Assembly: GCF_022682495.2 (NCBI RefSeq)
Contig: NC_071392.1
Coordinates: 70,206,097 to 70,270,096, forward strand
Source of the DNA: Desmodus rotundus
Taxonomy: Eukaryota; Chordata; Mammalia; Chiroptera; Phyllostomidae
Length of the DNA stretch: 64,000 bases
Reading direction: 5' to 3'
Shown: positions 1 to 10,998 of the stretch, one piece after another
Layout of the letters: each line of letters opens with the position of its first letter
How positions within the stretch are numbered: the first letter of the stretch is position 1
Program-made: the position numbers and the translations under genes
The notes under the pieces: generated by a model
Told to the model about the DNA's origin: nothing
Seen by the model: only the letters and a program-made list of their open reading frames with translations
Databases searched by the model: none

Positions 1-96
1 AATTTGTTTCAAGAAATTATCAAAAATCTTTCAGGATAATAATGCAGCCTGTGTTATAATAGAAAGTACTACAAGTTAGTTCATTTTGTTCATTAG

Positions 97-148
97 GTTT
101 CCTTCTTTTATACAGTCAAGTAGCATTTCATTGTGTAAATGTACCCAA
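97..148 (-). mobile_element. L1 ORF2 3'-end fragment, inverted
   Basis: The reverse complement matches the end of L1 ORF2 seen intact elsewhere in the window (the stretch coding for a WYIYT-type motif). It is immediately followed by sense-strand L1 3' UTR, so it is probably the inverted 5' part of a small twin-primed L1 copy. Confidence 0.55.
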
Positions 149-226
149 GGTAGAGGAGGGTATAGGGGGGATAAATGGTGATGGACAGATACTTGACTTG
201 GGGTGGTGAACACACAACACCTACCT
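149..226 (+). mobile_element. L1 3' UTR fragment, sense
   Basis: Reads like the L1 3' UTR at about 5930-6002 (GGATAAATGGTGATGG, then a GGTGAACACACAA block). It abuts an antisense ORF2 fragment on its left and an antisense L1 on its right. No poly(A) tail is visible, so the copy is incomplete. Confidence 0.55.
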
Positions 227-249
227 TTTCTCCTAGGAATTTTATGGTT

Positions 250-635
250 TTGTGACTTCAGATCTCCCCATTCCCCCACTTTGTCCCCCTTCTCCCAGTC
301 CCCATCTCCCTTCCCTCTGGCCATCACCACATTGTTGTCTGTGTCTATGGTTTATACAACTATGTTCTTTGGCTAATCCCTTCACCTTCTTTCATTCAGT
401 CCTCCTCTCCCCCATCCCATCTGAGAGCTGTCAGCTTTTCCCATGTATCCATGCCTCTGTTTTTATTTTGTTCATCAGTTTATTCTGTTCATTAGATTCC
501 ACATATAAGTAAGATCATATGGCATTTGTCTTTCTCTGACTGGCTTATTTCACTTAGTATAATAATCTCCAGGTCCATCCATGCTATCACAGAATGTAAG
601 AATTCTTAATTTTTTACCACTGTGTAGTATTCCAG
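250..635 (-). mobile_element. 5'-truncated L1 3' end, antisense
   Basis: Reverse complement reads as L1 ORF2 tail (ACTGTGTAGTATTCCA, GGCTTATTTCACTTAGTATA on the plus strand) running into 3' UTR. Open frames across this stretch are antisense L1 shadows and not host genes. Diverged from the young L1s of the window. Confidence 0.75.
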
Positions 636-659
636 GGACATCTGCAATGGTGTCAACAA

Positions 660-706
660 TAAAAATAAAGACAAAGAAGGGAAGGAGAGAGGGAGGGAGG
701 GAAGAC
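660..706. repeat. GGGA/GAGG low-complexity purine tract
   Basis: Purine-only run of GGAAGGAGAGAGGGAGGGAGG type following an A-rich stretch. Confidence 0.7.
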
Positions 707-1129
707 AAGTTAATTAACAGCTCTAGTCCTTTAATTTCTCAGTGATTTGATATGAAGAACAAACTTCCCACGTAACCTGAACCCAAACTAACCATAGCCC
801 AACCTGAATCCTAGGTGAATGAAATGCAAATGTCTTAAAGTGAGACATCCCATTTGGCTATATCTTGCTTTATTGTAAACAGAGAAAGAAAGGATAAGGC
901 ATAGAGGAGAAGCCATCCTGCACACACGTTTCAAGTCTCTGCTTTCATTGTGTGTCAGCATCCTGTGGGCCAAAGCATATCCCATTGCCAAGCCCAAAGT
1001 CTAAGTAAAGGAGCAGGGAAGTACACTCTGTCCATCATGAAGCCAAAGCCAGGAAGTGAGGGTGGCAGACAGTGACTGTTTTTCAACAATAATTTAACCT
1101 ACCATGGTGGCCTTGACATCTCTTCTCTA
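707..1129. other. No recognisable feature
   Basis: AT-rich unique-looking DNA. The 69-codon minus-strand open frame at 788-997 shows no recognisable motif and is not called as a gene. Confidence 0.5.
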
Positions 1130-1232
1130 AATTTCTCTATAATAAAGCCTTTGTAAAGTTGTTGTGAGAATTCAACAAAGCACTCAGAATGCTTGGCCCA
1201 TGGTAAGTGCTAGGTAAATAATAGACACTACT
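1130..1232 (+). repeat. MIR SINE fragment
   Basis: Contains the MIR-like tail: TGTGAGAATTCAACAAAGC, then a GCTTGGCCCATGGTAAGTGC block ending in an ATAAATAAT motif. This is an ancient mammal-wide repeat, so divergence is expected. Confidence 0.5.
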
Positions 1233-1989
1233 ATTTCTATATGTCTCTGCTCATTGAATGCTATCCCTACCATCAGGCCTCTCACAGCTATTCCATTTCC
1301 TCTAATATTCATTCTTTTTTCCCAAGAAAGCACATTGTTTGGCCAAAGACAAAAAATTTGCCCTTAGGTGACGCTCTAGTGACCATACGAATAAATGACT
1401 TACGAATAAATGACTCACAAGTAGGGAAGGTCTAGTAGACAGGCCACACAGATTCCCCTTTTTTATTTAAGGCTGTTCTCATTAAGCTTTTTGATCCAGT
1501 TGAGATTAATTCAAACTTGAAATTAATGAAGCATGTATCCTTATTTATACTTTCTAAATTCTCTGCTATAAATGTAGTTCCTTTCTAAACAAGGCAAAAG
1601 GAATTACAATAAAGATAATTTACTTTAAGTGACACACCTCTTGAAGTCTTTTCCAACTTCCCTTCCTCTGTAATGTCAATATTTTTTCCTAAATCTTTAT
1701 TACAACAACAGGATTGTATAGACTATGTTTTTATTTCTCTATACCAAAGTGAAATCTTCCAGGAAGTGATTTCTTATTCTTGTCTCTTTCCTAACATAGC
1801 ACATGACACAAGGTAGATGGTGAATAATATTTATTGGATAGAATTAGAGGACAGAAATGAAACCTACTAACAAATTATTAGATTTTACTTTTGCCCCACT
1901 TTTAAAAGTGATATACACTAAAAGATATGGTTTGCTCTTCGTAAATTATATCACAATAAGGTTTTATTTACAGGTTCCTAGAAGGCAAA
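1233..1989. other. No recognisable feature
   Basis: AT-rich DNA without a recognisable repeat or coding signal by eye. Confidence 0.5.
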
Positions 1990-2143
1990 GGATAAATGTA
2001 ATGTGGAGTATTACCTTTTTTACTGTCAGATAATATATATTTATTTGAAAATGGATACAAAATAATATTGCCAAATACTTTTTAAAATGAGCTTTGGTTA
2101 ATACTAGAAAATCATTATTGTACAGAAAATGGAGGGTAGTGTA
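1990..2143 (+). repeat. Long diverged direct repeat, left copy
   Basis: Aligns with small gaps to 3645-3796 (shared anchors CAGATAAT, TGCCAAA, GTACA, ATGGAG). The left copy stops where L1 begins and the right copy begins where L1 stops, so the pair may be an unusually long target-site duplication. Confidence 0.55.
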
Positions 2144-2146
2144 AAA

Positions 2147-3628
2147 ACAGTCTTTTCAACAAATGGTGCTAGAAAAACTGGATACCCTTACAAAAAAAAT
2201 AAGGATCAACCACCATTTCATATCATACTAAAGAATTAACATGAAATTAATGACAGATCTAAGGGAAAACCTAAACTTATAAAATTCTAGAAAAAAACAT
2301 TACAGAAAATCTTTCTGACATTGGGTTATGCAAAGATTTCTTAAGATGCAAAAAATGTGAAACATAAAAAAAGTTAAGTAGGTCTTTATCAAAATTAAAC
2401 ACTTTTTCTCATAAAAAGACAATAGTAAGAGAGTGAGAAGGAAAGATTCAGACCAGCAGAAAATATTTGCAACACATATATCTGACAAAGTGCTTGTTTC
2501 CAGAATATATAACAAATTTGTACAACTCTTTAACAAGTCAAATAACCCAACTTAAAAACAGGCAAAAGATTTAAACAGATACGTCGCAGAACAAGATATG
2601 CAAATGGCAAGTGAACACATGAAAAAATGCTCAACATCATTAGCCATTAGGGCAAATGCAGATTACTACCACAGTGAGACAGTATTGTATACTCATTTGA
2701 ATTAAAAGTAAAAAAGACTAACAATACTAATTGTTGGTGAGGATATGAAACAACTGGAACATACACTCTACTGGTGGGAATATAAAGTAGTACAATCACT
2801 TTGGAAAGTTATTTGACAGTTTTAATATACTTGTACATACATGTAATTACCATATGACCGAGCAATTCCACTACTAAATATTTACTTAGCCAAGAGAAAT
2901 GAGAACCTATTTCTACACAAAGACTTATATATGAATATTCAGATCAGTATTGTTCACAATAGCCATAACTTAGAAGATATTCAAATGTTCATCAATAGGT
3001 GAATAGATTTTTTAATGTTATAAATCCATACAATTGAATACTACTCAGCAATAAAAACAATGAACTACTGCCCTGGATGGTGTGGATCAGTGGATGGAGA
3101 GCCAGCCTGTGAACCAAAAGGTCCCTGGTTTGATTCCCAGTCAGGGCACATGCCTGGGTTGCAGGCTGGGTCCCCAGTGGGGGGTGCGCAAGAGGCAACC
3201 ACCCATTGATGTTTCCCTCTCTCCCTCCTTTCCCCTCTCTCTCTAAAAATAAGTAGACGAAATATTTTTTTAGAAAGAATGAACTACTGATACAGGCAAC
3301 ATGAATGAGTCTCAAAAATACCATGATGAATGAAAGAACCCAAACCCAAAAGAGTATATATGTATCATTCTATTGATAAATTGTAGAACTTGCAAACTGA
3401 TCTATGGCAGAATGCAGGTCAGTGGTTGCCTAGAACCAGGAGTAGAGACTGAGATGGATTACAAGGGGCCGTGGGGAATACCTTGGGGGTTATGAAAACT
3501 TCTATATCTTGATTTGTAGCAGTAGTTTCATAGGTGCATACAGATCTGTCAACACTCAACATGTATGGTTAGTATGGATGCAGTTCACTCTGCACATTAT
3601 ATCTTAATAAGGTTGACATAAAGATTAA
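2147..3628 (+). mobile_element. Old L1 (ORF2 3' part and 3' UTR), split by a SINE
   Basis: Sense L1 ORF2 sequence begins at CAACAAATGGTGCTAGAAAA and continues through the ORF2 tail (GAATACTACTCAGCAATAAA) into a 3' UTR of the older L1M type (CAGTGGTTGCCTAGAACCAG, then TTGATTTGTAGCAGTAG). The frame has many stops. A Ves SINE interrupts it at 3071-3277. The 5' end is truncated. Confidence 0.8.
3071..3277 (+). mobile_element. Ves SINE inserted in L1, with 12-bp TSD
   Basis: tRNA-derived bat SINE. The head is CCCTGGATGGTGTGGATCAG, followed by a B-box-like GGTTTGATTCCC, a GGGCACATGCCTGGGTTGC block and a CTCTCTCTAAAAATAAGTAG tail. A perfect 12-bp duplication, AATGAACTACTG, lies at 3059-3070 and 3278-3289. 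It is nested in the older L1, so it is the younger event. The 110-codon minus-strand open frame across it is a by-product. Confidence 0.93.
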
Positions 3629-3644
3629 AAGATTTCCAAAAGCT

Positions 3645-3796
3645 TGGAATTAAATGAACTATAGAGAATTAGCATTTTATTGGCAGATAATGATATGTAT
3701 TTCAAAATAGAAAAAAGTTCAATGCTGCCAAACACTTGTAAAAAACACTTTAGTTAGTGTTTAAAAATCAGCAAAGTACATGAGATGGAGTGTAAC
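3645..3796 (+). repeat. Long diverged direct repeat, right copy
   Basis: Partner of 1990-2143 on the other side of the L1; roughly two thirds of positions agree in my hand alignment. Confidence 0.55.
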
Positions 3797-3806
3797 ATAA
3801 TAAAAT

Positions 3807-4179
3807 ATAAAAATGTGTTTTATCTTTACTCTCTGAATCAATAAATTCTTACTCCTGCCTCACCTCTACTTCCCCCCATTTCCTTAGCTGAAAAGGTGAG
3901 CATTGCTTGCCTTCCTCCTTCCCCTCTGTCCTTATCCCCTTCTCTCCCCATGTTGATAAAGTTCTATTATTTTAGGCACTGCTGATTATACAGGGTAATT
4001 GATTTTTTTAATTTGAGAAAGAATTTTCAGGTGCAAAATTAAAATACTAAAGTTAGTACATGCAATCCCATTAATGCAATTGTAAGTACTTTACAAAAAA
4101 AATGAATTAAACATTTTGTACACAATCTCCAGAATTCATAAAAAGGACTCCCTAAGTCATGATAACATATAGTGCTCGC
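3807..4179. other. No recognisable feature
   Basis: A pyrimidine-rich patch at about 3855-3960, otherwise AT-rich; no gene or repeat recognised. Confidence 0.5.
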
Positions 4180-4186
4180 AAAAGCT

Positions 4187-4357
4187 AATGAGCCCTGGCC
4201 AGGTAGGTGAGTTGGTTGGAGTGTTGTCCTGATGCACCAGGGTTGTGGGTTCAATTCCAGGTCAAGATGCATGCAGAAATCAACCAATGAATGATGAATG
4301 GGTGGAACAGCAAATCAATGTCTTCTCTCTATATCTCAAATCAATAAATAGAATATA
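4187..4357 (+). mobile_element. Ves-type SINE, diverged
   Basis: Head CCCTGGCCAGGTAGGTGAGT with tRNA-like GGTTCAATTCC B box, and a tail TCAATAAATAGAATATAAAA. A possible short duplication, AAAAGCT, lies at 4180-4186 and 4358-4364. Confidence 0.85.
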
Positions 4358-4740
4358 AAAAGCTTCTGAAATTCAGAAGTAATTTAGTGCATCTCTGAGA
4401 AGACTGTTTCTGGTTTGTCGTTGCTTTCCCCTCATAGTTGGCACACTTGAATCTGCACGTTGATCTTGTTTTTTTCTTTCCTACATGTGAAGTTTACCAA
4501 GAACAGCATAGAGTTTAAGGGTTTGTCTCCAAAATAAACTCAATTTTTCTGTAAAATCACAGTTAAGCTTTTAACAGCATAGTCACCATAAGTTCCAACT
4601 AATTTAATTTTTTAACTGAATTTCAAAGGACTAATATTAAAGAATCACTGTGAAGACAGTCACATGAGAGTGTGAATTTCTAGTAGAATTCTTTGAAATT
4701 CTAGTAGAATTTGCATATTTGGGGATTTTTCACCTAGAAG

Positions 4741-4746
<6 letters not shown>

Positions 4747-4786
<40 letters not shown>
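4747..4786. repeat. (AT)20 microsatellite
   Basis: Uninterrupted AT dinucleotide run of 40 bp; likely length-variable between individuals. Confidence 0.98.
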
Positions 4787-4789
<3 letters not shown>

Positions 4790-5167
4790 AATTTTGCTTG
4801 GCAGATGTATACCTATCACATTTCCATCACACTCATAAATTTCCAAGAGCTGGAATTGGGAAGAAAAAAATATAGAGTGAGAGACAATACTAAATAATCA
4901 AAAGTTTTAGATAATCCATTTTTCAAGTCTTTAACAATTCAGATTAATTCACAATGATATATCATGCATGAAAATATGAGGAAGCTTGCTGCATTTTGTA
5001 TATACAGCAAAATACTGTACTATTCACATTAGTTTTATCATCACTATTAACTCTTTATTTGAATTCTAGAGTTTCTGTAATAAGATATCCATATGCTAAT
5101 ACCCTTAAGATAGCCTCCAGTGCATTCACACGATGAGTTGAAAACTTGCTGTAGTGCAAAAAGATGG
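4787..5167. other. No recognisable feature
   Basis: AT-rich, no recognised repeat or coding signal before the L1 that starts near 5168. The region 4365-4746 is likewise featureless. Confidence 0.45.
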
Positions 5168-6106
5168 CATATGCCAAAGAGGACATACAGGTGACCAATA
5201 GACATGAAATGATGCTCAATGTCACTAATCATCAGAGAATGCAAACTAAAACCATAATGAGAGATCACCTCACACCTGTCAGAATGGCTACCATCAATAC
5301 ATCAACAAACAACAAATGCTGATGAAGATGTGGAGGAAAAGGGAACGCTCGTGTACTGTTGGTGGGAATGCAGACTGGTGCAGCCACTGTGGAAAACAGT
5401 ATAGAGGCTCCTCAAAAAATTAAAAATGGAGTTGCCTTATGATCCACCAATTCCACTTCCAGGCATATATTTGAAGAAACCCAAAACACTAGTTCAAAAG
5501 AATATATGCATCCCTATGCTCATTGCAATGTTATTTACAATAGCCAAGATTTGGAAGCAGCCCAAGTGCCAATCAATAGTTGAATGGATAAAAAAGCTGT
5601 GGTACATTTACACAATGGAATACTACTCGGTTGTAAAACAGAAGAAGGAAATCTTACTTTTTACAACAGCATGGATGGACCTGGAGAGCACTGTGCTAAG
5701 TTAAATAAGCCAGAGAAAGCAAGTACCATACAATTTCACTTACATGTAGAAGCTAACGAACAAAACAAACAAAAAGGAAACAGACTCAGATACAGAGAAC
5801 AGACTGACAGCTGTCAGAGGGGCTGGGGGTGGGGGTGAGAGTGGGCTGACTGAAAAAGATGAAGGGATTATTAAAGAAAACAAACTCATAGACACAGACA
5901 ACAGTGTGGTGATTACCAGAGGGAAGGAGGGTAGGGGACAAGAAGAGGGTAAAGGGGGATAAATGGTGATAGAAGGATATTTGACCTAGGTTGGTGAACA
6001 CACAATACATTACACAGATGATGTATTATAGAACTCTATACCTGAAACCTATACAATTTTATTAACCAATGTCACCCCAATAAATTCAATAAAAATAAAT
6101 AAATAG
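5168..6106 (+). mobile_element. 5'-truncated L1 (ORF2 C-terminus and 3' UTR)
   Basis: Begins inside ORF2 (CCAAAGAGGACATACAGGTG) and includes the region for the C-terminal cysteine motif and the last part of ORF2p, open at 5426-5704 (92 codons; motifs FTIAKIWKQPKC and LWYIYTMEYYS). A G-rich 3' UTR and an A-rich tail (AATAAAAATAAATAAATA) follow. The same C-terminal motifs occur in the full-length L1 at 27.1-32.6 kb, but divergence and frame breaks show an older dead copy. Confidence 0.85.
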
Positions 6107-7455
6107 GTTTCATCAAAGCCTCTCCCCCCAAAATAGCCTATCAACCCTTAAAAGTACAATTCTGACAAAAATGTTTCTTGTCAACACTGTTACATTTCAG
6201 CAGTAAAAATTACCTGAATTTTTTCAAAGCTACGATAAGTCTCCAGTCTTCCTTCCCGTAACAAACTTTTATTATTACCTGAAATGTAACATATAATCAC
6301 AATGAAGTAAAATACTTAAGTAGTTAGTAACAGTAATAATAACTCATGTGAAATGCAGAAGCATTGCCATGCTCCTGCATGGTGAAATGTGTATCACAAG
6401 CCATGCATTTTACTAAGAGATTTCCCCCACCACTGGATTTTTACGAAACCCCCATTAAATAGTTTCTACTGTTGTACCAAATTTACAGTTGTAGCCAGAA
6501 TGGTGCTTCTGTTCATATTAGGAGGAAACCTCCTCTTCCTCAAGACAAATGGCAATCCAACAAACAACCATGGTAAAAAAAAAAAATACACAAGTCTGCT
6601 GGGCAACTGTGGATGTAAATTGTACTTCCAGAGCCATTCCTAACTGGCCATATGCCCGGACCCCAAGAAAGACCACATCAATGCTCTTATTTACTTCAGT
6701 GAACTTTTTCTGACATTTCTCAGCCAGCACAGAAAAGAACTGAGGTAGTAAGACATGATTATTTGAATTCTTTGCAAATGAGAACCGGGTATACTAAGTA
6801 AAAGAAGGTAATTTGCTCTTTATTTTTCATGTCACCTCAGCTTCTACTGAGTGTCCATGAATCTTGCTACATATCAGAATTTTGTCATTTATCAATTTAA
6901 CCCAAATATCTCCTCTCATCTTGATATTTAAATTAACATTTTAACATTCTCTAGAACAATGTACTATGAACAAATATTTTAACTGCTGATTATAATTTAG
7001 TCATTTAAATCACACAAATTTATTATACCTTTTTGAAGAAGTCACATTCCTAATGATGTAATACTGTAAATATCATCTTTCATTGGAAGAGTCATGTTCC
7101 CCATATATAATTTGCTTGATGAGCACTGAAAATGGTTAGACAAAGTAGATGATAAAGGCTATTATTAGAAGTTCTTACACTTGAAGAGTAACTAAAAATC
7201 AGTTGGGTTTCTTTGAAAAAGGAGATGGGGATATACTTATGCTTTACTTTAAATGAGATCTACAAACTTTCATAGTGAAGCAAAAAGCCACCAAGTACCA
7301 AGTATGTGTAACATACAATTAAATAGAATATTTAACAAGTAGAAAACAGTACTATTAAAAGTTTAGGAAAAAACTGTAGGAAGAAAACAGATACTGAGCT
7401 CAGTCATAGAGAGGTGCAAAATATTATGGAAAATTCAGAAAATAAAGGAGAGATT
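6107..7455. other. No recognisable feature
   Basis: AT-rich DNA with a short A-run near 6575-6587. Small open frames (at most 84 codons) have no recognisable motif. No repeat family was recognised by eye. Confidence 0.45.
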
Positions 7456-7540
7456 GTGTGTATATGTATATACATATATATGTCTACATGTGTGTATATG
7501 TATATATATGTGTGTATATGTATGTATGTATATCATATTT
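7456..7540. repeat. TA/TG compound microsatellite
   Basis: Imperfect alternating GTGTGTATATGTATATA-type sequence. The 102-codon open frame that starts in it (YMCVYVYICVY-like) comes from the repeat and not from a gene. Confidence 0.85.
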
Positions 7541-8322
7541 GTGGGTAAGTTCAGAAGTACTGTTTAAGTTGTATTTTGAAATATATGTTGAGTTTTTATT
7601 ATTCTCCATTCTCTTTCATTCTCTCTGCCTAATTCCCATGAAAACAAATATGGAGGACTTAGAAGAAAATCTACATATTAATCATTATTCCTATTATCGA
7701 ATACCCATTTTTCTGTATTTGTTATTTCTCATCCTTTATGAATGTGACAGTGATTATATTATATAGTTTACGCATTTTGGAATTGAAGTTGGAATAGGCT
7801 TTGAGATTAGTACCCTATTCATCTATTACCCTTTTTCTTACAAAGCAAGAAAACTAGGGATGAGATTAAAATGTAATTAAAATGAATTAACTATATTCGC
7901 AAATAATTTCAGTTTTTAGATGAATTCCAGATGAATAATTAATTTGAATAATAAAATTTAGTTCAGGGCATACTAACAAAATCCACTATAACCAAAATTC
8001 AAGCTAATCTAAAAACCATGAACTCACAAACTAAAAGATTTCTTAGTAAACAAACAATAATTGAAAACCTGGAGAGTGAGATAATCCAGAAGCAAACCAA
8101 GCCCCCAAAACTTCAAATGAATACAAATCTCAGTGACTGTATATCCTAAGCAATTTATGGATATCCAGCCTGGGTGTACCTAGGTGGAATATAGGAATTA
8201 GGTTATATATGGAATAGAGGGAAATCAGTATATTAAAGACTAGCTGCTCTGGATAAAAATGTGCCAGTATATATATTAGGAGGCTGAATGATAAAATGAG
8301 CATTGAAAGAGTAAACAGATTT
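7541..8322. other. No recognisable feature
   Basis: AT-rich; nothing recognised before the HAL1-A target-site duplication at 8323. Confidence 0.45.
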
Positions 8323-8333
8323 TATTAGCACTT

Positions 8334-10186
8334 GTTTCTGTAAGTATATTTTATTAATTATGTTATTATAGTTGTCCCAATTTTTTTCTCCCCTTTCTCC
8401 CCCTCCTCCCTGCATCCTGCAACCCTCCAGAATTCCCTCCCCCTTAGTTCATGTCCATGGGTCATACATATAAGTTCTTTGGCTTCTCCATTTCCCATAC
8501 TATTCTTAACCCTCCCCTGTCTATTTTGTACCTACCATTTATGCTTCTTATTCCGTGTACCTTTTCCCCCTGTCCTCCCCCTGCCTCTCCCCACTGATAA
8601 CCTTCCAGGTGATCTCCATTACTGTGATTCTGTTCCTGTTCTTGTTGTTTGCTTAGTTTTTATTTTTGTTTTTTAGGTTCAGTTGTAGATAGCTGTGAGT
8701 TTATCATTTTACTGTTCATATTTTTGATCATTTTTTCTTAGATAAGTCCCTTTAATACTTCATATAATAATGGCTTGATGATGATGAACTCCATTATCTG
8801 CCCTGCCATTCTAAATGATAACTTTGCTGGATAGAGTAATCTTGGATGTCGGTCCTTGCCTTTCATGACTTTGATTATTTCTTTCCAGTCCCTTCTTGCC
8901 TGTAAGGTTTCTTTTGAGAAATCAGCTGATAGGCTTATGGGAATTCCTTTGTAGATAATTCTCTCCGTTCCTCTTGCTGCTTTTAAGATTCTCTTATCTT
9001 TAATCTTGGGTAAAGTAATTATGATGTGTCTTGGTGTGTTCCTCCTTGGGTCCAATATCTTTGGGACTCTCTGGGCTTCCTGGACTTCTTGGAAGTCTAT
9101 TTCCTTCACCAGATTGGGGAAGTTCTCCTTCATTATTTGTTCAAATAAGTTATCGATTTCTTGCTCTTTCTCTTCTCCTTCTGGCACCCCTATGATTCGG
9201 ATGTTGGAATGTTTGAAGTTGTCCTGGAGGTTCCTAAGCCTCTCCTCATTTTTTGAATTCTTCTTTCTTCATTCTGTTCTGGTTGAGTGTTTATTTTTTC
9301 CTTTTCTTCCAAATCTTTGATTTGAGTACTGGTTTCCTTCCCTTCAGTGTTGGTTCTGTATATTTTCCTTTATTTCACTTTGTGTAGCCTTCATTTCTTC
9401 TTTCATTTTTTGACTGAGCTCAATCAATTCTGTGAGCATCCTGATTACCAGTGTTTTGAACCTGGCTTCAGATAGGTTGTCTATCTCCTCGTCACTTGGT
9501 TCTTTTTCTGGAGTTTTCATCTATTCTTTCATTTAGGCCATATTTCTTTGCCTAGATGCACTTGTTACATGGTAAGGGGTGGAGTATAAGGTATTCGCCA
9601 GGGCAGGGTTGTGGCACTCTCTGTGGGAGAGGGGTCAAAGAGGGAAAAATGCTGCTTGCTCAGCTCTCACCGCACTTTCTGTCACTTCCCTTGCTTCTCA
9701 CAAGCAAAGTTTGCCATTTCAAGTGCTGAGTTGCAGGTGAGTAGGTTTGTGTACATTCCAGGAACCCACAGGCTGCCCCAATGGGCTCTCATGTGAGACT
9801 GGGAGTTTCCCCCACTGCCGAAACTCCCACAGATTTTTTATAGCCAGGGGTTTTGAGTCTTTAGTTTCCCACGCTGAAACCCTGGGTTTCATGGTCTATC
9901 TCACTCCCATTTGTTCCTCCTGGCTTATCTGGGGTGAATGTGGGATTGCCCCCGCAGCCTACCCCCTTGCCTTGCTGCAAGTCCTCTCCGCCCCGGCTGC
10001 CCATCTCTGCCCCTCCTACCAGTCTGGATGAATGTTTCTTTAACTACTTGGTTGTTGTACTTCCAAGCAAATGATTTTCTGGCAGTTCTGGTTGTTCTTT
10101 GTTTTGAAATTGGTCCTTATCCTTCTTTTGGGTGTGTGAGGAAGTGAAGCATTTCTTCCTACGCCTCCATCTTGGCTGGAATCACC
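8334..10186 (-). mobile_element. HAL1-A, full-length half-L1 retrotransposon
   Basis: A 1,853-bp minus-strand element flanked by the perfect 11-bp duplication TATTAGCACTT (8323-8333 and 10187-10197). On the minus strand it has a 5' UTR (10186-9542) starting near an AAGATGGAGG motif, an L1 ORF1-like region (9541-8738), a 3' UTR of about 404 bp, and an A-rich tail. No ORF2 sequence lies between ORF1 and the tail, which is the definition of HAL1. It carries the 39-bp 5' segment shared with HAL1-D. ORF1 is broken, so this is an older copy. Confidence 0.88.
8738..9541 (-). pseudogene. HAL1-A ORF1 remnant (L1 ORF1p-like)
   Basis: Position-equivalent to the HAL1-B ORF1. The start ATG is present (9541-9539) but codon 3 is TAA, and the N-terminal part is disrupted. 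The C-terminal 149 codons (9187-8738) are open and show the RNA-binding region: NLFEQIMKENFPNLV, then PRHIIITLPKIK, YKGIPISLSADFSKET and HPRLLYPAKLSF. In intact L1s, ORF1p trimers coat the RNA as a chaperone. This copy cannot make the full protein. The assignment is firm; any residual coding role is unlikely. Confidence 0.85.
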
Positions 10187-10197
10187 TATTAGCACTT

Positions 10198-10574
10198 CAA
10201 GTAAAGAAGCAGGAACCAAAGTATGCTATTGAGTTAAAAGGTCAGCTCCAGAAAAATCAATGGTACCTTGCAACATCCCAGAAAATTGGTGTTTCTTTCT
10301 GTTTCAATGCTACATAAGAGTGTGGATACCCAACAATAATTTTTAAGAACTAAAATATTCAGAGATACATGCAATATAACCTCTGTAAATCATAGTGTAT
10401 CAGGTTCTTCAAATGGTGGGATTGTTGTTTTAAAGAACAGAAATGAAAGCTCTACACTGTCACATGGAGAACAGTGAATCTAATACTAATGTTAAATTAA
10501 TGTTCCTGCTGTCCTCTACCTACTGTTCATGAAGCCTGTGTCTGAGAGATGTTAGGATGGGGACACCGCAAATC
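10198..10574. other. Spacer between HAL1-A and HAL1-B
   Basis: About 380 bp of unique-looking sequence between the two duplications; nothing recognised. Confidence 0.5.
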
Positions 10575-10998
10575 AGGTTTTTTACACTTTTTTTTTCTTT
10601 TTTTTAAAATATATTTATTGATTATGCTATTACAGTTGTCCCATTTCCCGCCCCCCTCACTCCACTCCATCCTGCCCACCCCTTCCCTCCCACATTCCCC
10701 CCCTATAGTTCATGTCCATGGGTCATACTTATAAGTTCTTTGGCTTCTACATTTCCTACACTATTCTTACCCTCCCCCTGTCTATTTTCCACCTATCATC
10801 TATGCTACTTATTCTTTGTACCTTCCCCCCTTCCCCCTCCCACTCCCCTATTGACAACCCTCCATGTGATCTCCATCTCTATGGTTCTGTTCCTGTTCTA
10901 GTTGTTTGCCTAGTTTGCTCTTGTTTTTGTTTTAGGTGTGGTCGTTAATAACTGTGTTTGCTGTCATTTTTACTGTTCATATTTTTATCTTCTTTTTC

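Noticed and set aside
7458..7766. 102-codon open frame with YMCVY-like repeats
   Set aside because: Its first third is translated TA/TG microsatellite; no domain after it.
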